The translations under genes were made by a program, and so were the position numbers. The notes below the pieces were generated by a model. The model ran no database searches and was not told the origin of the DNA. It was given only the letters and a program-made list of their open reading frames with translations. Positions 1-7,192 of a DNA stretch of 64,000 bases are shown here, piece by piece. Positions within the stretch are counted from its first letter, which is position 1, and every line of letters starts with the position of its first letter. The DNA is from Xanthomonas campestris pv. badrii. GTDB taxonomy: Bacteria > Pseudomonadota > Gammaproteobacteria > Xanthomonadales > Xanthomonadaceae. The stretch spans positions 4,471,501 to 4,535,500 of the forward strand of contig NZ_CP051651.1 of assembly GCF_012848175.1 (NCBI RefSeq). The letters are read 5' to 3'.

Positions 1-1065
1 CAGCGCCATCCGGGCCGCCTCGCCGGGCACGAAGTACGGGGTGACCAGCCAGACGCGGTGCTTGGCCTCATGGATGGCCGCCACCATCAGCCGGTGGATC
101 GCCTCCCACGACGAATCCGGCCCGGACACCAGTACCTGCGCATCGACCGTGCCCTGCGCGCGGGTTGGCACATCCTCCGGCCACAGCTGCTGGCCGTGGA
201 AGGCGGCGCGGCCCTGGCCGGTGGCATATAGCCAGTCTTCCAGGAACACCAACTGCAGGCTGCGCACCACGTGGCCGTGCAGGCGCACATGCAGGTCGCG
301 GTAGGCATCGGTGCGCACCTGCTCGTTCTCTTCGTCGGTGACATTGATGCCGCCGGTGAAGCCGACCCGGCCGTCGACCACCACCAGCTTGCGGTGGGTG
401 CGCAAGTTGAGCCAGGGCCGCTTGAACGGCTTGAGGAACTGCGAGGGGTGGAACCAGGCGGTTTCCACGCCGGCCTCGCGCAGTGTGCGCAGGGCGCGCC
501 GGGTCATCGCCGAGGAGCCGATCGCATCCATCAGCAGCCGCACCTTGACCCCGGCGCGGGCGCGTTCCATCAGCGCCTCGCAGATCGCGGTGCCGCTGTG
601 GTCGGGCTGGAAGATGTAGTACTCCAGATGGATGTGGTCGCGCGCGCCGGCAATGGCCTCGATGATGGCGGCGTAGGTGGCCGCACCATCCACCAGCCAC
701 TGCACTTCGGTGGCGGTGCTGGGTGCCAGGCCGGTGGTGGACTGGCCGATCTTGGCCAGCTCGGTGCAATCGGCATCCGGCGGGCACACGCTGCTGTAGC
801 TCTCCATGCCCGAGCGCGAGCGGCCGCGGCGCAGGCGCTGCCGTTTCACCTTCTGCGGGCCCAGCCAGTAATAGATCAGCAGGCCCAGGTACGGCAGTGC
901 CGCCAGCGACAATACCCAGCTCAGCGTGGCCACCGGTTCGCGTTTCTGCAGCACGATCCAGCTGGCGATCCACAGCAGGTAGAGCACGTAGGCGGCCAGA
1001 AGGAGCGCTTCGAGGTGGGGAAGGTTGGCCAGCCAATCCCACGCGCCCTGTGCGATTGCGGGCAT
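1..1065 (-). CDS. cls: Cardiolipin synthase (phospholipase D family), 3' end cut by window edge
   Basis: The reading frame starts at the ATG at 1065 and stays open to base 1, giving 355 codons without a stop, so the C-terminus lies outside the window. Residues 1-60 hold two hydrophobic segments with the PLDc_N-type sequence around WIVLQKREPVATLSWVLSL and LPYLGLLIYYWLGPQ. Around residue 222 the first HKD motif reads HRKLVVVD followed by GRVGFTGGINV. Cls enzymes of this type have about 480 residues and two HKD motifs; the second should fall beyond the edge. The enzyme makes cardiolipin at the inner membrane. The first HKD with the membrane N-terminus makes the family secure. A long Arg/Ala-rich frame on the same strand (68-1087) is out of phase with these motifs. 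Confidence 0.92.
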   Translation of the reverse strand, partial: MPAIAQGAWDWLANLPHLEALLLAAYVLYLLWIASWIVLQKREPVATLSWVLSLAALPYLGLLIYYWLGPQKVKRQRLRRGRSRSGMESYSSVCPPDADCTELAKIGQSTTGLAPSTATEVQWLVDGAATYAAIIEAIAGARDHIHLEYYIFQPDHSGTAICEALMERARAGVKVRLLMDAIGSSAMTRRALRTLREAGVETAWFHPSQFLKPFKRPWLNLRTHRKLVVVDGRVGFTGGINVTDEENEQVRTDAYRDLHVRLHGHVVRSLQLVFLEDWLYATGQGRAAFHGQQLWPEDVPTRAQGTVDAQVLVSGPDSSWEAIHRLMVAAIHEAKHRVWLVTPYFVPGEAARMAL

Positions 1066-1381
1066 GCGCGGATTCTACGGGGCGCACGCGGTGGTGGGAT
1101 GCCCATTGGCGCCGATCTTGCGCTGCTGCAGTGCGAGCCAGGCTGCTGGCCTGTGCGCTGATGGGCGTCCTTCCAAACCGACGATGTCGCCCGCGAAGGA
1201 GGCGATTGCGGCATCGTGCTTCAGCGGCTCGATGGCATCAGCCCGTCACGTGACCCGGGTCACTGCGGAGTTCTTGCAGGTCATGACGTAGCACCCGCCG
1301 CCAACGAGAGGCGCCGCACAGGCGATGCGGAGCCGAGGCCGGCACTGCAGCACGGCACGTGCAAGCGCACATCGAGCCGGA
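1066..1381. other. Intergenic region between cls and the radical SAM gene
   Basis: No convincing gene is seen in these 316 bases: the frames present are Arg/Ser/Pro-rich without family motifs. The only structure noted is a pair of overlapping palindromes at 1245-1263, listed separately. The region lies upstream of cls and downstream of the radical SAM gene, so it should hold the cls promoter, but I cannot pick out -35/-10 boxes with confidence. Confidence 0.5.
1245..1263. promoter_or_regulatory. Overlapping palindromes upstream of cls
   Basis: GTCACGTGAC (1245-1254) overlaps the perfect 14-bp palindrome GTGACCCGGGTCAC (1250-1263). The site is about 180 bp upstream of the cls start, so a dimeric regulator site is possible. 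No regulator can be named from sequence alone. Confidence 0.25.
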
Positions 1382-2512
1382 TCAAAACAACGCCAACTGC
1401 GGTGTCTGCGGCCTGGGCGCACGGAACTGGCTGGTATCGAGCCTCGGCAGTCGCGCGAATCCAAGCCGTCGATACGCGATGGAAAAGCGTTGCGCGATCA
1501 GCTCCGCAAACGGGCCTTCGCCGACCATGCGCTTGCCGAAGCGGCTGTCGTAGTCCTTGCCGCCACGCATTTGCTGGATCAGGCTCATGACGTGCCTGGC
1601 GCGATCCGGATAATGCAGCTCCAGCCATTCGCGCCACAGCTGGGTGAGCTCGTGCGGCAGGCGCAACACCACGTAGCCGGCCGAGCGTGCGCCGTGCGCG
1701 CTGGCCGCTTCCAGGATGCGCTCCAGTTCGGTGTCGTTGATCATCGGGATCACTGGAGCCACCAGCACGCCCACCGGCACGCCGGCGGCGTGCAACGCGC
1801 GCATCGCGCGCAGCCGTGCATGCGGCGCCGCGGCGCGCGGCTCCATCTTCGCCGCGAGCCGATTGTCGAGCGTGGTCACCGAGAAATACACCGACACCAG
1901 GTTGTGCTGGGCCATCTCGGCAAGCACATCGATGTCGCGTTCGATCAAGGCCGCCTTGGTCACGAAGCTCACCGGATGCCGGGCCTCGGCCAGGACCTCC
2001 AGGCATTGCCGGGAAATGCCATGGCGCCGTTCGGCAGGTTGGTAGGCGTCGGTATTGATGCCCAACGCAATCGGCGAGCACCGGTAGGACGGGCGGGCGA
2101 TCTCCGCACGCAGCAGCGCTGCAGCGTTGGGCTTGGCAAAGATCCGCGTCTCGAAATCCAGCCCGGGCGACAGATCCAGATAGGCGTGCGATGGCCTGGC
2201 AAAGCAGTAGACGCAGCCGTGCTCACAGCCGCGATACGGGTTCACCGACTGCGAAAACCCGATGTCGGGCGAAGCGTTGCGGCTGATGATGCTGCGCGCG
2301 ACTTCCTCGGTCACCACCGTCCTGGGACGCACGACAGCCTCGGCCTCCGGTTCGACCGTGCCCCAGCCATCATCGATCTCGACGGCGGTGGTGACCGAAA
2401 AGCGTCCCGGCACGTAGGACGTGGTGCCGCGCCCCTTGATCACCGTCCGCGAACTGCGCACATCCCGGTCGGCCCCGTCGCTCGCGCCCGCTTGAACAGT
2501 CTTGGTAGGCAT
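1382..2512 (-). CDS. PA0069-family radical SAM protein (SOS-linked)
   Basis: This 376-residue protein contains the radical SAM cluster motif CxxxCxYC as CEHGCVYCFARPSHAY, which binds a 4Fe-4S cluster and S-adenosylmethionine. Downstream stretches such as NTDAYQPAE, VSVYFSVTTLD and APVIPMIND match the PA0069/Rv2578c family, often labelled spore-photolyase-like or DNA-repair-associated. The biochemical reaction is not established. I chose the ATG at 2512 because the upstream frame is low-quality sequence; a LexA-type box ends 4 bases before this ATG. No Shine-Dalgarno sequence is visible, so the message may be leaderless or start slightly downstream. The Pseudomonas homolog PA0069 is known as a LexA-regulon member, which fits the operator here. 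Confidence 0.88.
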   Translation of the reverse strand: MPTKTVQAGASDGADRDVRSSRTVIKGRGTTSYVPGRFSVTTAVEIDDGWGTVEPEAEAVVRPRTVVTEEVARSIISRNASPDIGFSQSVNPYRGCEHGCVYCFARPSHAYLDLSPGLDFETRIFAKPNAAALLRAEIARPSYRCSPIALGINTDAYQPAERRHGISRQCLEVLAEARHPVSFVTKAALIERDIDVLAEMAQHNLVSVYFSVTTLDNRLAAKMEPRAAAPHARLRAMRALHAAGVPVGVLVAPVIPMINDTELERILEAASAHGARSAGYVVLRLPHELTQLWREWLELHYPDRARHVMSLIQQMRGGKDYDSRFGKRMVGEGPFAELIAQRFSIAYRRLGFARLPRLDTSQFRAPRPQTPQLALF

Positions 2513-2516
2513 GTCG

Positions 2517-2532
2517 TTAGTATTAATGCTAA
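2517..2532 (-). promoter_or_regulatory. LexA (SOS) box in front of the radical SAM gene
   Basis: On the minus strand the sequence TTAGCATTAATACTAA lies directly before the start codon at 2512. It matches the Xylella/Xanthomonas LexA pattern TTAG-N6-TACTA exactly and has TTAG/CTAA symmetry. Bound LexA would cover the transcription start, so the gene is probably derepressed by DNA damage. Confidence 0.72.
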
Positions 2533-2702
2533 CAACCCACACAGCAAGCGGAGCAACGGAAATGCTCACACAGAAGCGCGCGAACAAGCCCCCGCCGCTG
2601 GAAACCTGCCTGCAAAACACAGCCAGCGCGCACCGCCCACCTGCGCCTCAAGATCAGACACCACGTCAGAACCCACAGAGCGCCGATCAACCCGCTCCTA
2701 AC

Positions 2703-2729
2703 CATTCCCCTTTCCCCATTCCCCATTCA
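2703..2729. repeat. Short C/A/T-rich tandem repeat in intergenic spacer
   Basis: Tandem copies of a CATTCCCC-like unit end at the stop codon of the 2OG oxygenase gene. A similar heptamer stretch (GAATCCC units) lies at 27953-27978. Both sit against the 3' end of minus-strand genes. These look like slippage-prone low-complexity spacers. Confidence 0.5.
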
Positions 2730-3431
2730 CGGCTCAGCTCCATACAACACCTGCGCCGACTGAAACAGGATCCAGCTGGTGGCGATGAACTTGTCGCCGC
2801 CGACCGGGCGGTTGCCGCGGTGGGTGTGGGTGAAGGCGGTGGGGGCGATCAGCAGGCTGCCGGTGCGCGGGCGCGCCTTGCGTTGCTGGAACAGGAATTC
2901 GGTTTCGCCCTGTTCGAACGTGTCGTTGAGGTACAGCGTCCATAACAGATGCCGGTGCAGCGTGTCGGCACTGGCATCGCGCGGGTACAACTCGCAATGC
3001 CAGTACGGGTAGCCGCCTTGATCGGCGGCGTACCACTGCAGGTTGATCGCGCCCGGGCGCAGGCAGGTGCGGGCCAGATCGCCCAGCGCCTGGTCGCTCA
3101 TCTGCACGATGTCCTCGGCCACCAGCCGGTGCGGCGTGCCGTCGGCGGTGGTGACCTGCAGCATCAACGGAGAAATCAGCGCCTGTGGATAGGTCCGCAG
3201 ATAGGTCAGCACGCCGTCGAACACAGCCTGCTGCAGGCGGCCTTCCACCGCGGCCCAGGCCTCCACGCCGCTGATGCGCAAATCGCGGCTGTGTTTGAGC
3301 TCGGGAAACACGCCACCGCCGATGCGGCCCGGATGCAGCTGCTGGCTCTCGCGCATGCGTTGCACGATGGCCGCGCAGTCGCTGGCCGGGATGGCGTTGT
3401 CGGTGATCTGGATGAAGTCGGGTTGGCTCAT
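2727..3431 (-). CDS. 2-oxoglutarate/Fe(II) oxygenase-like protein
   Basis: The protein has 234 residues from the ATG at 3431 (MSQPDFIQITDNAI). The C-terminal part shows the prolyl 4-hydroxylase-like double-stranded beta-helix: Y-P-Y-W-H-C-E-L-Y (His/Glu of the iron facial triad), the strand LLWTLYLNDTFEQGETEFLF, and GSLLIAPTAFTHTHRGNRPV, where a His and a following Arg would bind iron and 2-oxoglutarate. HxE in place of the common HxD is unusual and leaves activity less certain. It probably hydroxylates a protein or small molecule; the substrate is unknown. It appears monocistronic, with fadL upstream on the same strand separated by a terminator. Confidence 0.8.
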   Translation of the reverse strand: MSQPDFIQITDNAIPASDCAAIVQRMRESQQLHPGRIGGGVFPELKHSRDLRISGVEAWAAVEGRLQQAVFDGVLTYLRTYPQALISPLMLQVTTADGTPHRLVAEDIVQMSDQALGDLARTCLRPGAINLQWYAADQGGYPYWHCELYPRDASADTLHRHLLWTLYLNDTFEQGETEFLFQQRKARPRTGSLLIAPTAFTHTHRGNRPVGGDKFIATSWILFQSAQVLYGAEP

Positions 3432-3575
3432 GCGCTCGACCATAGCAATCCGGGCAACACCTGCACAGCTCGCCTGGCCCACGTGCGCTGCCGTTGAGCG
3501 TATCGCCTTGTTCCAAGGACGGTGATACCACTGCATGGCAGTACACCACGCGTTGCCCGGGCGCATCGGGCCAAA

Positions 3576-3600
3576 GAAAAACCCCGCCGAAGCGGGGTTC
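3576..3600 (-). terminator. Rho-independent terminator of the fadL-type gene
   Basis: On the minus strand GAACCCCGC-TTCG-GCGGGG is followed by TTTTTCTTT, a GC stem with a tetraloop and a T-run. It lies just downstream of the stop codon at 3626. Confidence 0.85.
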
Positions 3601-3625
3601 TGCCTGACGCTGCGTGCTGCGATGA

Positions 3626-4966
3626 TCAGAACTTGTAGTTGATCGACGCGGCCAGGATGTTGCCCTGCACGTCGTAGCTGCCCGCCAGGCGGTCGCCGGT
3701 GGCGCTGCGGGTGTCGCTGGTCGGGTCGCTGACGAACAGGTGGGTGTAGCCGAAGTTGTATTCGGCCTGCTGCGACGGACGCCAGCTCAGACCCAGCGAG
3801 ACCCACTTGCGGCTCGCATCGGGCACGCGCACGTCGCGGTGCTCGGCGGTGGTCGGGGTCTGGTCGTAGGCCAGGCCGCCACGCAGGGTCAGCGTATCGC
3901 TCATGCGGTAGTCGGCACCGATCGAGGCGAAGGTGGTGTCGCGGTAGGAGAAGTCCAGCACGCTGTCGGGCTGGTTGGAGGCGAAGTCCACCGTCACCTG
4001 GTCGAACTTGCTCCAGGCGGTGCGGGTGACGTCGGCCATGATCGACCACTGTTCGTTCACGTTATGCGTGAAGCTGGCGGTGGCGCTGGCCGGCAGCTTG
4101 ACGGTGGCGCGGCCCTTGGTGTCGACGAAGGTACCCGGTGCGGCGACGCCCAGCACGGCAGCGGCGTTCGGCGGGGTGGTGAAGTCGGCAGTGCCGTCGG
4201 TGATCTTGTGCTCCACTTGCGAGCGGTAGCTGAAGCCGATGTGGGTGTTCTCGTCGATGCTGAACAAGCCACCCAGGGTGAAGCCCACTTCGGTGCTGTC
4301 GCCCTTGATGCGCGAGTAGCCGTCGGCGCTGCCCGGTGCGAAGCCCGGCACGCGGCGCGCGGCCAGGATGCTGCCGAAGTCCACCGCGTTGGCCAGGTCG
4401 ATGTCCAGACGCTCGGCGAACACCGAGGCACCGAAGGACACGTACGGGTTCACGTCGTAGGAGAACGCGACATTGAAGTCGATCGCCTGCAGCTCGGTCT
4501 TGGTGCCGTGGTAGCGGCCGGCCCAGTCGCGGTCGTAGTCGGTCTTGAAGCCGAACGGCACGGTCAGCGAGGTGCCCAGGTGCATGTTGTCGTTCTCGCC
4601 GAACGGCACATGGAAATACATGGCCGGGACCGGCGCGATCATGCCCGCGTCGCCGCCATTGCCGCCGGAGACCGGCGCGCCGTTGGCGTAGTTGGCGACC
4701 TCGGGATCGAACTTGGCCGAGAAGTGGATGGCGCTGACGTCGGCCTGAAACAGGCGGCCGTCCAGCTGGCGCATGCCGGCCGGGTTGTTGACGATGATGG
4801 AGGCATCGTCCGGGGCGCTGCCCGAACCTGCGAACGCGCGGCCAAGGCCCTTGGCGCTGTTTTCCTTCAGCTGGAATGCGGCGCCGTGCGCCTGGCCAAC
4901 GGCCAATACACCGGCAATACCAACGGCCAGCAGGGTGGCGCGGCTGAGAGTGGAAGCGGTAGACAT
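3626..4966 (-). CDS. FadL/OmpP1-family outer membrane long-chain fatty acid transporter
   Basis: The protein has 446 residues from ATG 4966; a GGAG ribosome site precedes this Met. A signal peptide (LSRATLLAVGIAGVLAVGQAHG) is followed by AAFQLKENSAKGLGRAFAGSGSA and SIIVNNPAGM, the N-terminal hatch signature of the FadL/toluene porin family. The rest has alternating beta-barrel strands, ending in ILAASINYKF with the C-terminal Phe typical of Bam substrates. The family takes up long-chain fatty acids and other hydrophobic compounds across the outer membrane. A terminator follows the gene. A run of nine C lies about 90 bases upstream of the start. Confidence 0.92.
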   Translation of the reverse strand: MSTASTLSRATLLAVGIAGVLAVGQAHGAAFQLKENSAKGLGRAFAGSGSAPDDASIIVNNPAGMRQLDGRLFQADVSAIHFSAKFDPEVANYANGAPVSGGNGGDAGMIAPVPAMYFHVPFGENDNMHLGTSLTVPFGFKTDYDRDWAGRYHGTKTELQAIDFNVAFSYDVNPYVSFGASVFAERLDIDLANAVDFGSILAARRVPGFAPGSADGYSRIKGDSTEVGFTLGGLFSIDENTHIGFSYRSQVEHKITDGTADFTTPPNAAAVLGVAAPGTFVDTKGRATVKLPASATASFTHNVNEQWSIMADVTRTAWSKFDQVTVDFASNQPDSVLDFSYRDTTFASIGADYRMSDTLTLRGGLAYDQTPTTAEHRDVRVPDASRKWVSLGLSWRPSQQAEYNFGYTHLFVSDPTSDTRSATGDRLAGSYDVQGNILAASINYKF

Positions 4967-5052
4967 GAGTTGTAGCTCTCCGGATAAAGACTGCAATGGT
5001 CGGTTCAGCGCCCGCGCCCAGCACCAATCCAGTGCCTGGAGCGCGCCGGAGA

Positions 5053-5061
5053 CCCCCCCCC
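5053..5061. repeat. Homopolymeric C9 tract upstream of the fadL-type gene
   Basis: Nine consecutive C lie in the divergent promoter region between the fadL-type gene (start 4966) and the rhomboid gene (start 5185). Such tracts are prone to slipped-strand length change. Confidence 0.6.
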
Positions 5062-5184
5062 GACATACGACGCCGTACGCAGTATACCCACCACGATTAA
5101 CCCAACAATAACGACTTTAGTCCTGAACGCGCGGCTGGGTTGGGGCTGGGTTCAGGCCTGAGGACCCGCTATTGTGCCGGTCCG

Positions 5185-5877
5185 ATGTTCGTCTCCCTCC
5201 CCTCCCGCAAGAAACCCACCCGGCGCTGGGCAGTGCCATTGCTGTTCGCCGCGGTGTGGCTGGCGTATCTGTGGTCGATCAGCCGGCCGGGCGAGGCGCG
5301 CAATACGCTGTGGCTGGACTGGGGGGCCCTGTCCAGCGGCGTGTCCAACCTGGGCGACTGGTGGGCGACGCTGCGCGACGGCAGCGTGCTGCGGCTGTTC
5401 ACCGCGTTGTTCCTGCACGCCGACTGGTCGCACCTGCTGGGCAACCTGGTGTTCCTGCTGATCTTCGGGCTGCCGGCCGAACGCATCCTGGGGCCCTGGC
5501 GACTGTTGCTGCTGTTTCTGGTGGGCGGGGCGGCATCCAACCTGGCGGCGATCTTCGCCATCGGCACGCCGGACCGGGTGATCATCGGCGCTTCGGGCGC
5601 AGTGTCGGCCTTGATCGGCACCTACCTGGCGCTGTTTCCCGGTGCCAAGCTCGGGGTGGTGCTGCCGCTGGGGCTGTTCCTGGAATTCATCCGGGTGCCG
5701 GCGCCGCTGCTGATCGGCGCCTGGGCGCTGCTGCAGGTGGTGTTCGCCTATATCGGCCCGGCCTTCGGCATGGTGGCGTGGTCGGCGCATATCGCCGGCT
5801 TCGTGTTCGGCATCGTCTATGGGCTGTACGTGCGCGCCGCCATCGCCCGGCGCCTGCGCAAGCGGCATGGGTTCTAG
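5185..5877 (+). CDS. Rhomboid-family intramembrane serine protease
   Basis: The protein has 230 residues from ATG 5185 and six hydrophobic segments. Family motifs are all present: HADWSHLLGNLVFL (the HxxxN of TM2), GASGAVSALIG (catalytic Ser in GxSG of TM4) and SAHIAGFVFG (catalytic His of TM6). Rhomboids cleave transmembrane substrates within the inner membrane. The substrate here is unknown. A Met codon 45 bases upstream is in frame but gives a poor extension, so I prefer MFVSLPSRKK. The gene is divergent from the fadL-type gene; the next gene, encoding a DUF1820 protein, starts 95 bases downstream on the same strand. Confidence 0.92.
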   Translation: MFVSLPSRKKPTRRWAVPLLFAAVWLAYLWSISRPGEARNTLWLDWGALSSGVSNLGDWWATLRDGSVLRLFTALFLHADWSHLLGNLVFLLIFGLPAERILGPWRLLLLFLVGGAASNLAAIFAIGTPDRVIIGASGAVSALIGTYLALFPGAKLGVVLPLGLFLEFIRVPAPLLIGAWALLQVVFAYIGPAFGMVAWSAHIAGFVFGIVYGLYVRAAIARRLRKRHGF

Positions 5878-5972
5878 CGCGGCGCGACTGCATGTGCGTG
5901 CCGGAGTCGTAAGCGCATGGCGGGTCGACGCGCGCGCTGCGTCCACTGCACTGGCGCGCCTATAATCGGCGC

Positions 5973-6293
5973 ATGGCCAAGCCTTTGTACAAAGTCACCT
6001 TCCTCAATCACGGCAAGGTGTATGAGCTCTACGCACGCGAAGTGACCGGCAGCCATCTGTGGGGCTTCAACCAGATCGGCGAGCTGGTGTTCGACGTGCA
6101 CGACGGGCTGGTGGTGGACCCCACCGAAGAACGCCTGCGCGAGGAGTTCGGCAATACCCGAACCCTGCACCTGCCGATGCAGAGCATCGTGCGCATCGAA
6201 GAGGTGGAAAAGAAGGGCCAGTCGGTGATCCGCGATGCGGTCACCGGCGACAAGGTGGTCACCCCCTTCCCGCTGCCGGGCAAGCCGCGCTGA
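5973..6293 (+). CDS. DUF1820-family small protein
   Basis: This 106-residue protein (MAKPLYKVTFLNHGKVYELYAREV) has the conserved run IVRIEEVEKKG and matches the DUF1820 family by eye. The family is short, soluble and widespread in gammaproteobacteria, with no known activity. The stop codon overlaps the start of the next reading frame in TGATG, so the two were probably translationally coupled; that partner is now a broken dehydrogenase gene. Confidence 0.82.
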   Translation: MAKPLYKVTFLNHGKVYELYAREVTGSHLWGFNQIGELVFDVHDGLVVDPTEERLREEFGNTRTLHLPMQSIVRIEEVEKKGQSVIRDAVTGDKVVTPFPLPGKPR

Positions 6294-6952
6294 TGCGCAT
6301 CGTGGTGCCCGACGATTACCAGGGCGCCGTGCGTCACCTCCCCTGCCTGCAGCGCTTGCAGGGGCATGACGTGCAGGTCCTCGGCGCGCTGGCCACCGAT
6401 CCCAACGCATGGGCCGAGCATCTGGTCCAAGCCGATGCGCTGGTGCTGATCCGCGAGCGCACGCGCGTGGACGCCACGCTGCTGCTGCGGCTGCCACGGT
6501 TGAAGTTGATCAGCCAGACCGGGCGTGTCGGCGCGCATGTGGACGTGGCCGCCTGCACGCAGTAACGCAGCGATGTGCTGTCGCTGCATCGCAGGCTGAC
6601 CGCGCAGACCCGCCACCAGGTCACCGCGCAGGATCTGGCGCGCATGCGCGCCGATGCCTTGCTGGTCAACACCAGCCGCGCCGAACTGATCGCCCCCGGT
6701 GCCTTGCTGGCCGCGCTCGATGCCGGCAGGCCGGCGCAGGCAGCGGTGGATGTGTTCGAACGCGAACCGGTGCTGGATGCGCGCGATCGGTTGTTGCAGC
6801 ATCCGCGTGTGCTGGCCACGCCACACCTGGGCTATGTGGAGCGCGACAGCTACGCGCAGTATTTCGAGGCCGCATTCGACAACGTGCTGGCGTTTGCCGC
6901 CGGTACGCCGCGCAATCTGGTCAATCCCGAGGCGTTGGCGATTGCGCGCTGA
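6293..6952 (+). pseudogene. D-isomer-specific 2-hydroxyacid dehydrogenase, internal deletion plus stop
   Basis: The first 90 codons (MRIVVPDDYQGAVRH to ISQTGRVGAHVDVAACTQ) are the N-terminal substrate domain of a D-hydroxyacid dehydrogenase. A TAA at 6563-6565 is followed in the same frame by SDVLSLHRRLTAQTRHQV, VNTSRAEL and FEREPVLDARDRLL, and ends in TPHLGYVERDSY, the C-terminal half of the same family. The segment between, which should carry the GxGxxG NAD-binding motif and roughly 110-130 residues, is absent. The whole is 220 codons where homologs have about 330-350. The deletion kept the frame but left a stop at the junction. It cannot make a working dehydrogenase. Confidence 0.88.
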
Positions 6953-6990
6953 CGTGTCTTTGACGTGCTGATCGCGTGTTCGGTAAGGCC

Positions 6991-7017
6991 TGTCGCGACC
7001 AGGCTCGCTCCTACAAC
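6991..7017. repeat. Xanthomonas-type intergenic repeat element
   Basis: TGTCGCGACCAGGCTCGCTC followed by CTACAAC matches, from memory, a short element scattered through Xanthomonas intergenic regions (reverse form GTAGGAGCGAGCCTGGTCGC). It lies in the spacer between two convergent genes. A genome-wide count would be needed to prove repetition. Confidence 0.5.
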
Positions 7018-7192
7018 AGCCTTTGCGCTCTCCAGTGCCTGCGCTGTGGCAGCGCCCATGGTCGACGTCGAACCCCGCCAGCGCCGTGGCCAATGGAGTA
7101 TCGAGGAAGGCGTGCGGATGTGTTGCAGTGCCGGCGCACATCGATCGCGCCGAGCGCGCAGCGGGTGATGTACCCGCTGCGCGGTGGCCGGA

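Noticed and set aside
68..1087. Long Arg/Ala-rich frame on the minus strand over cls
   Set aside because: It is out of phase with the frame that contains the membrane N-terminus and HRKLVVVD motif of cardiolipin synthase; it is a shadow caused by high GC.
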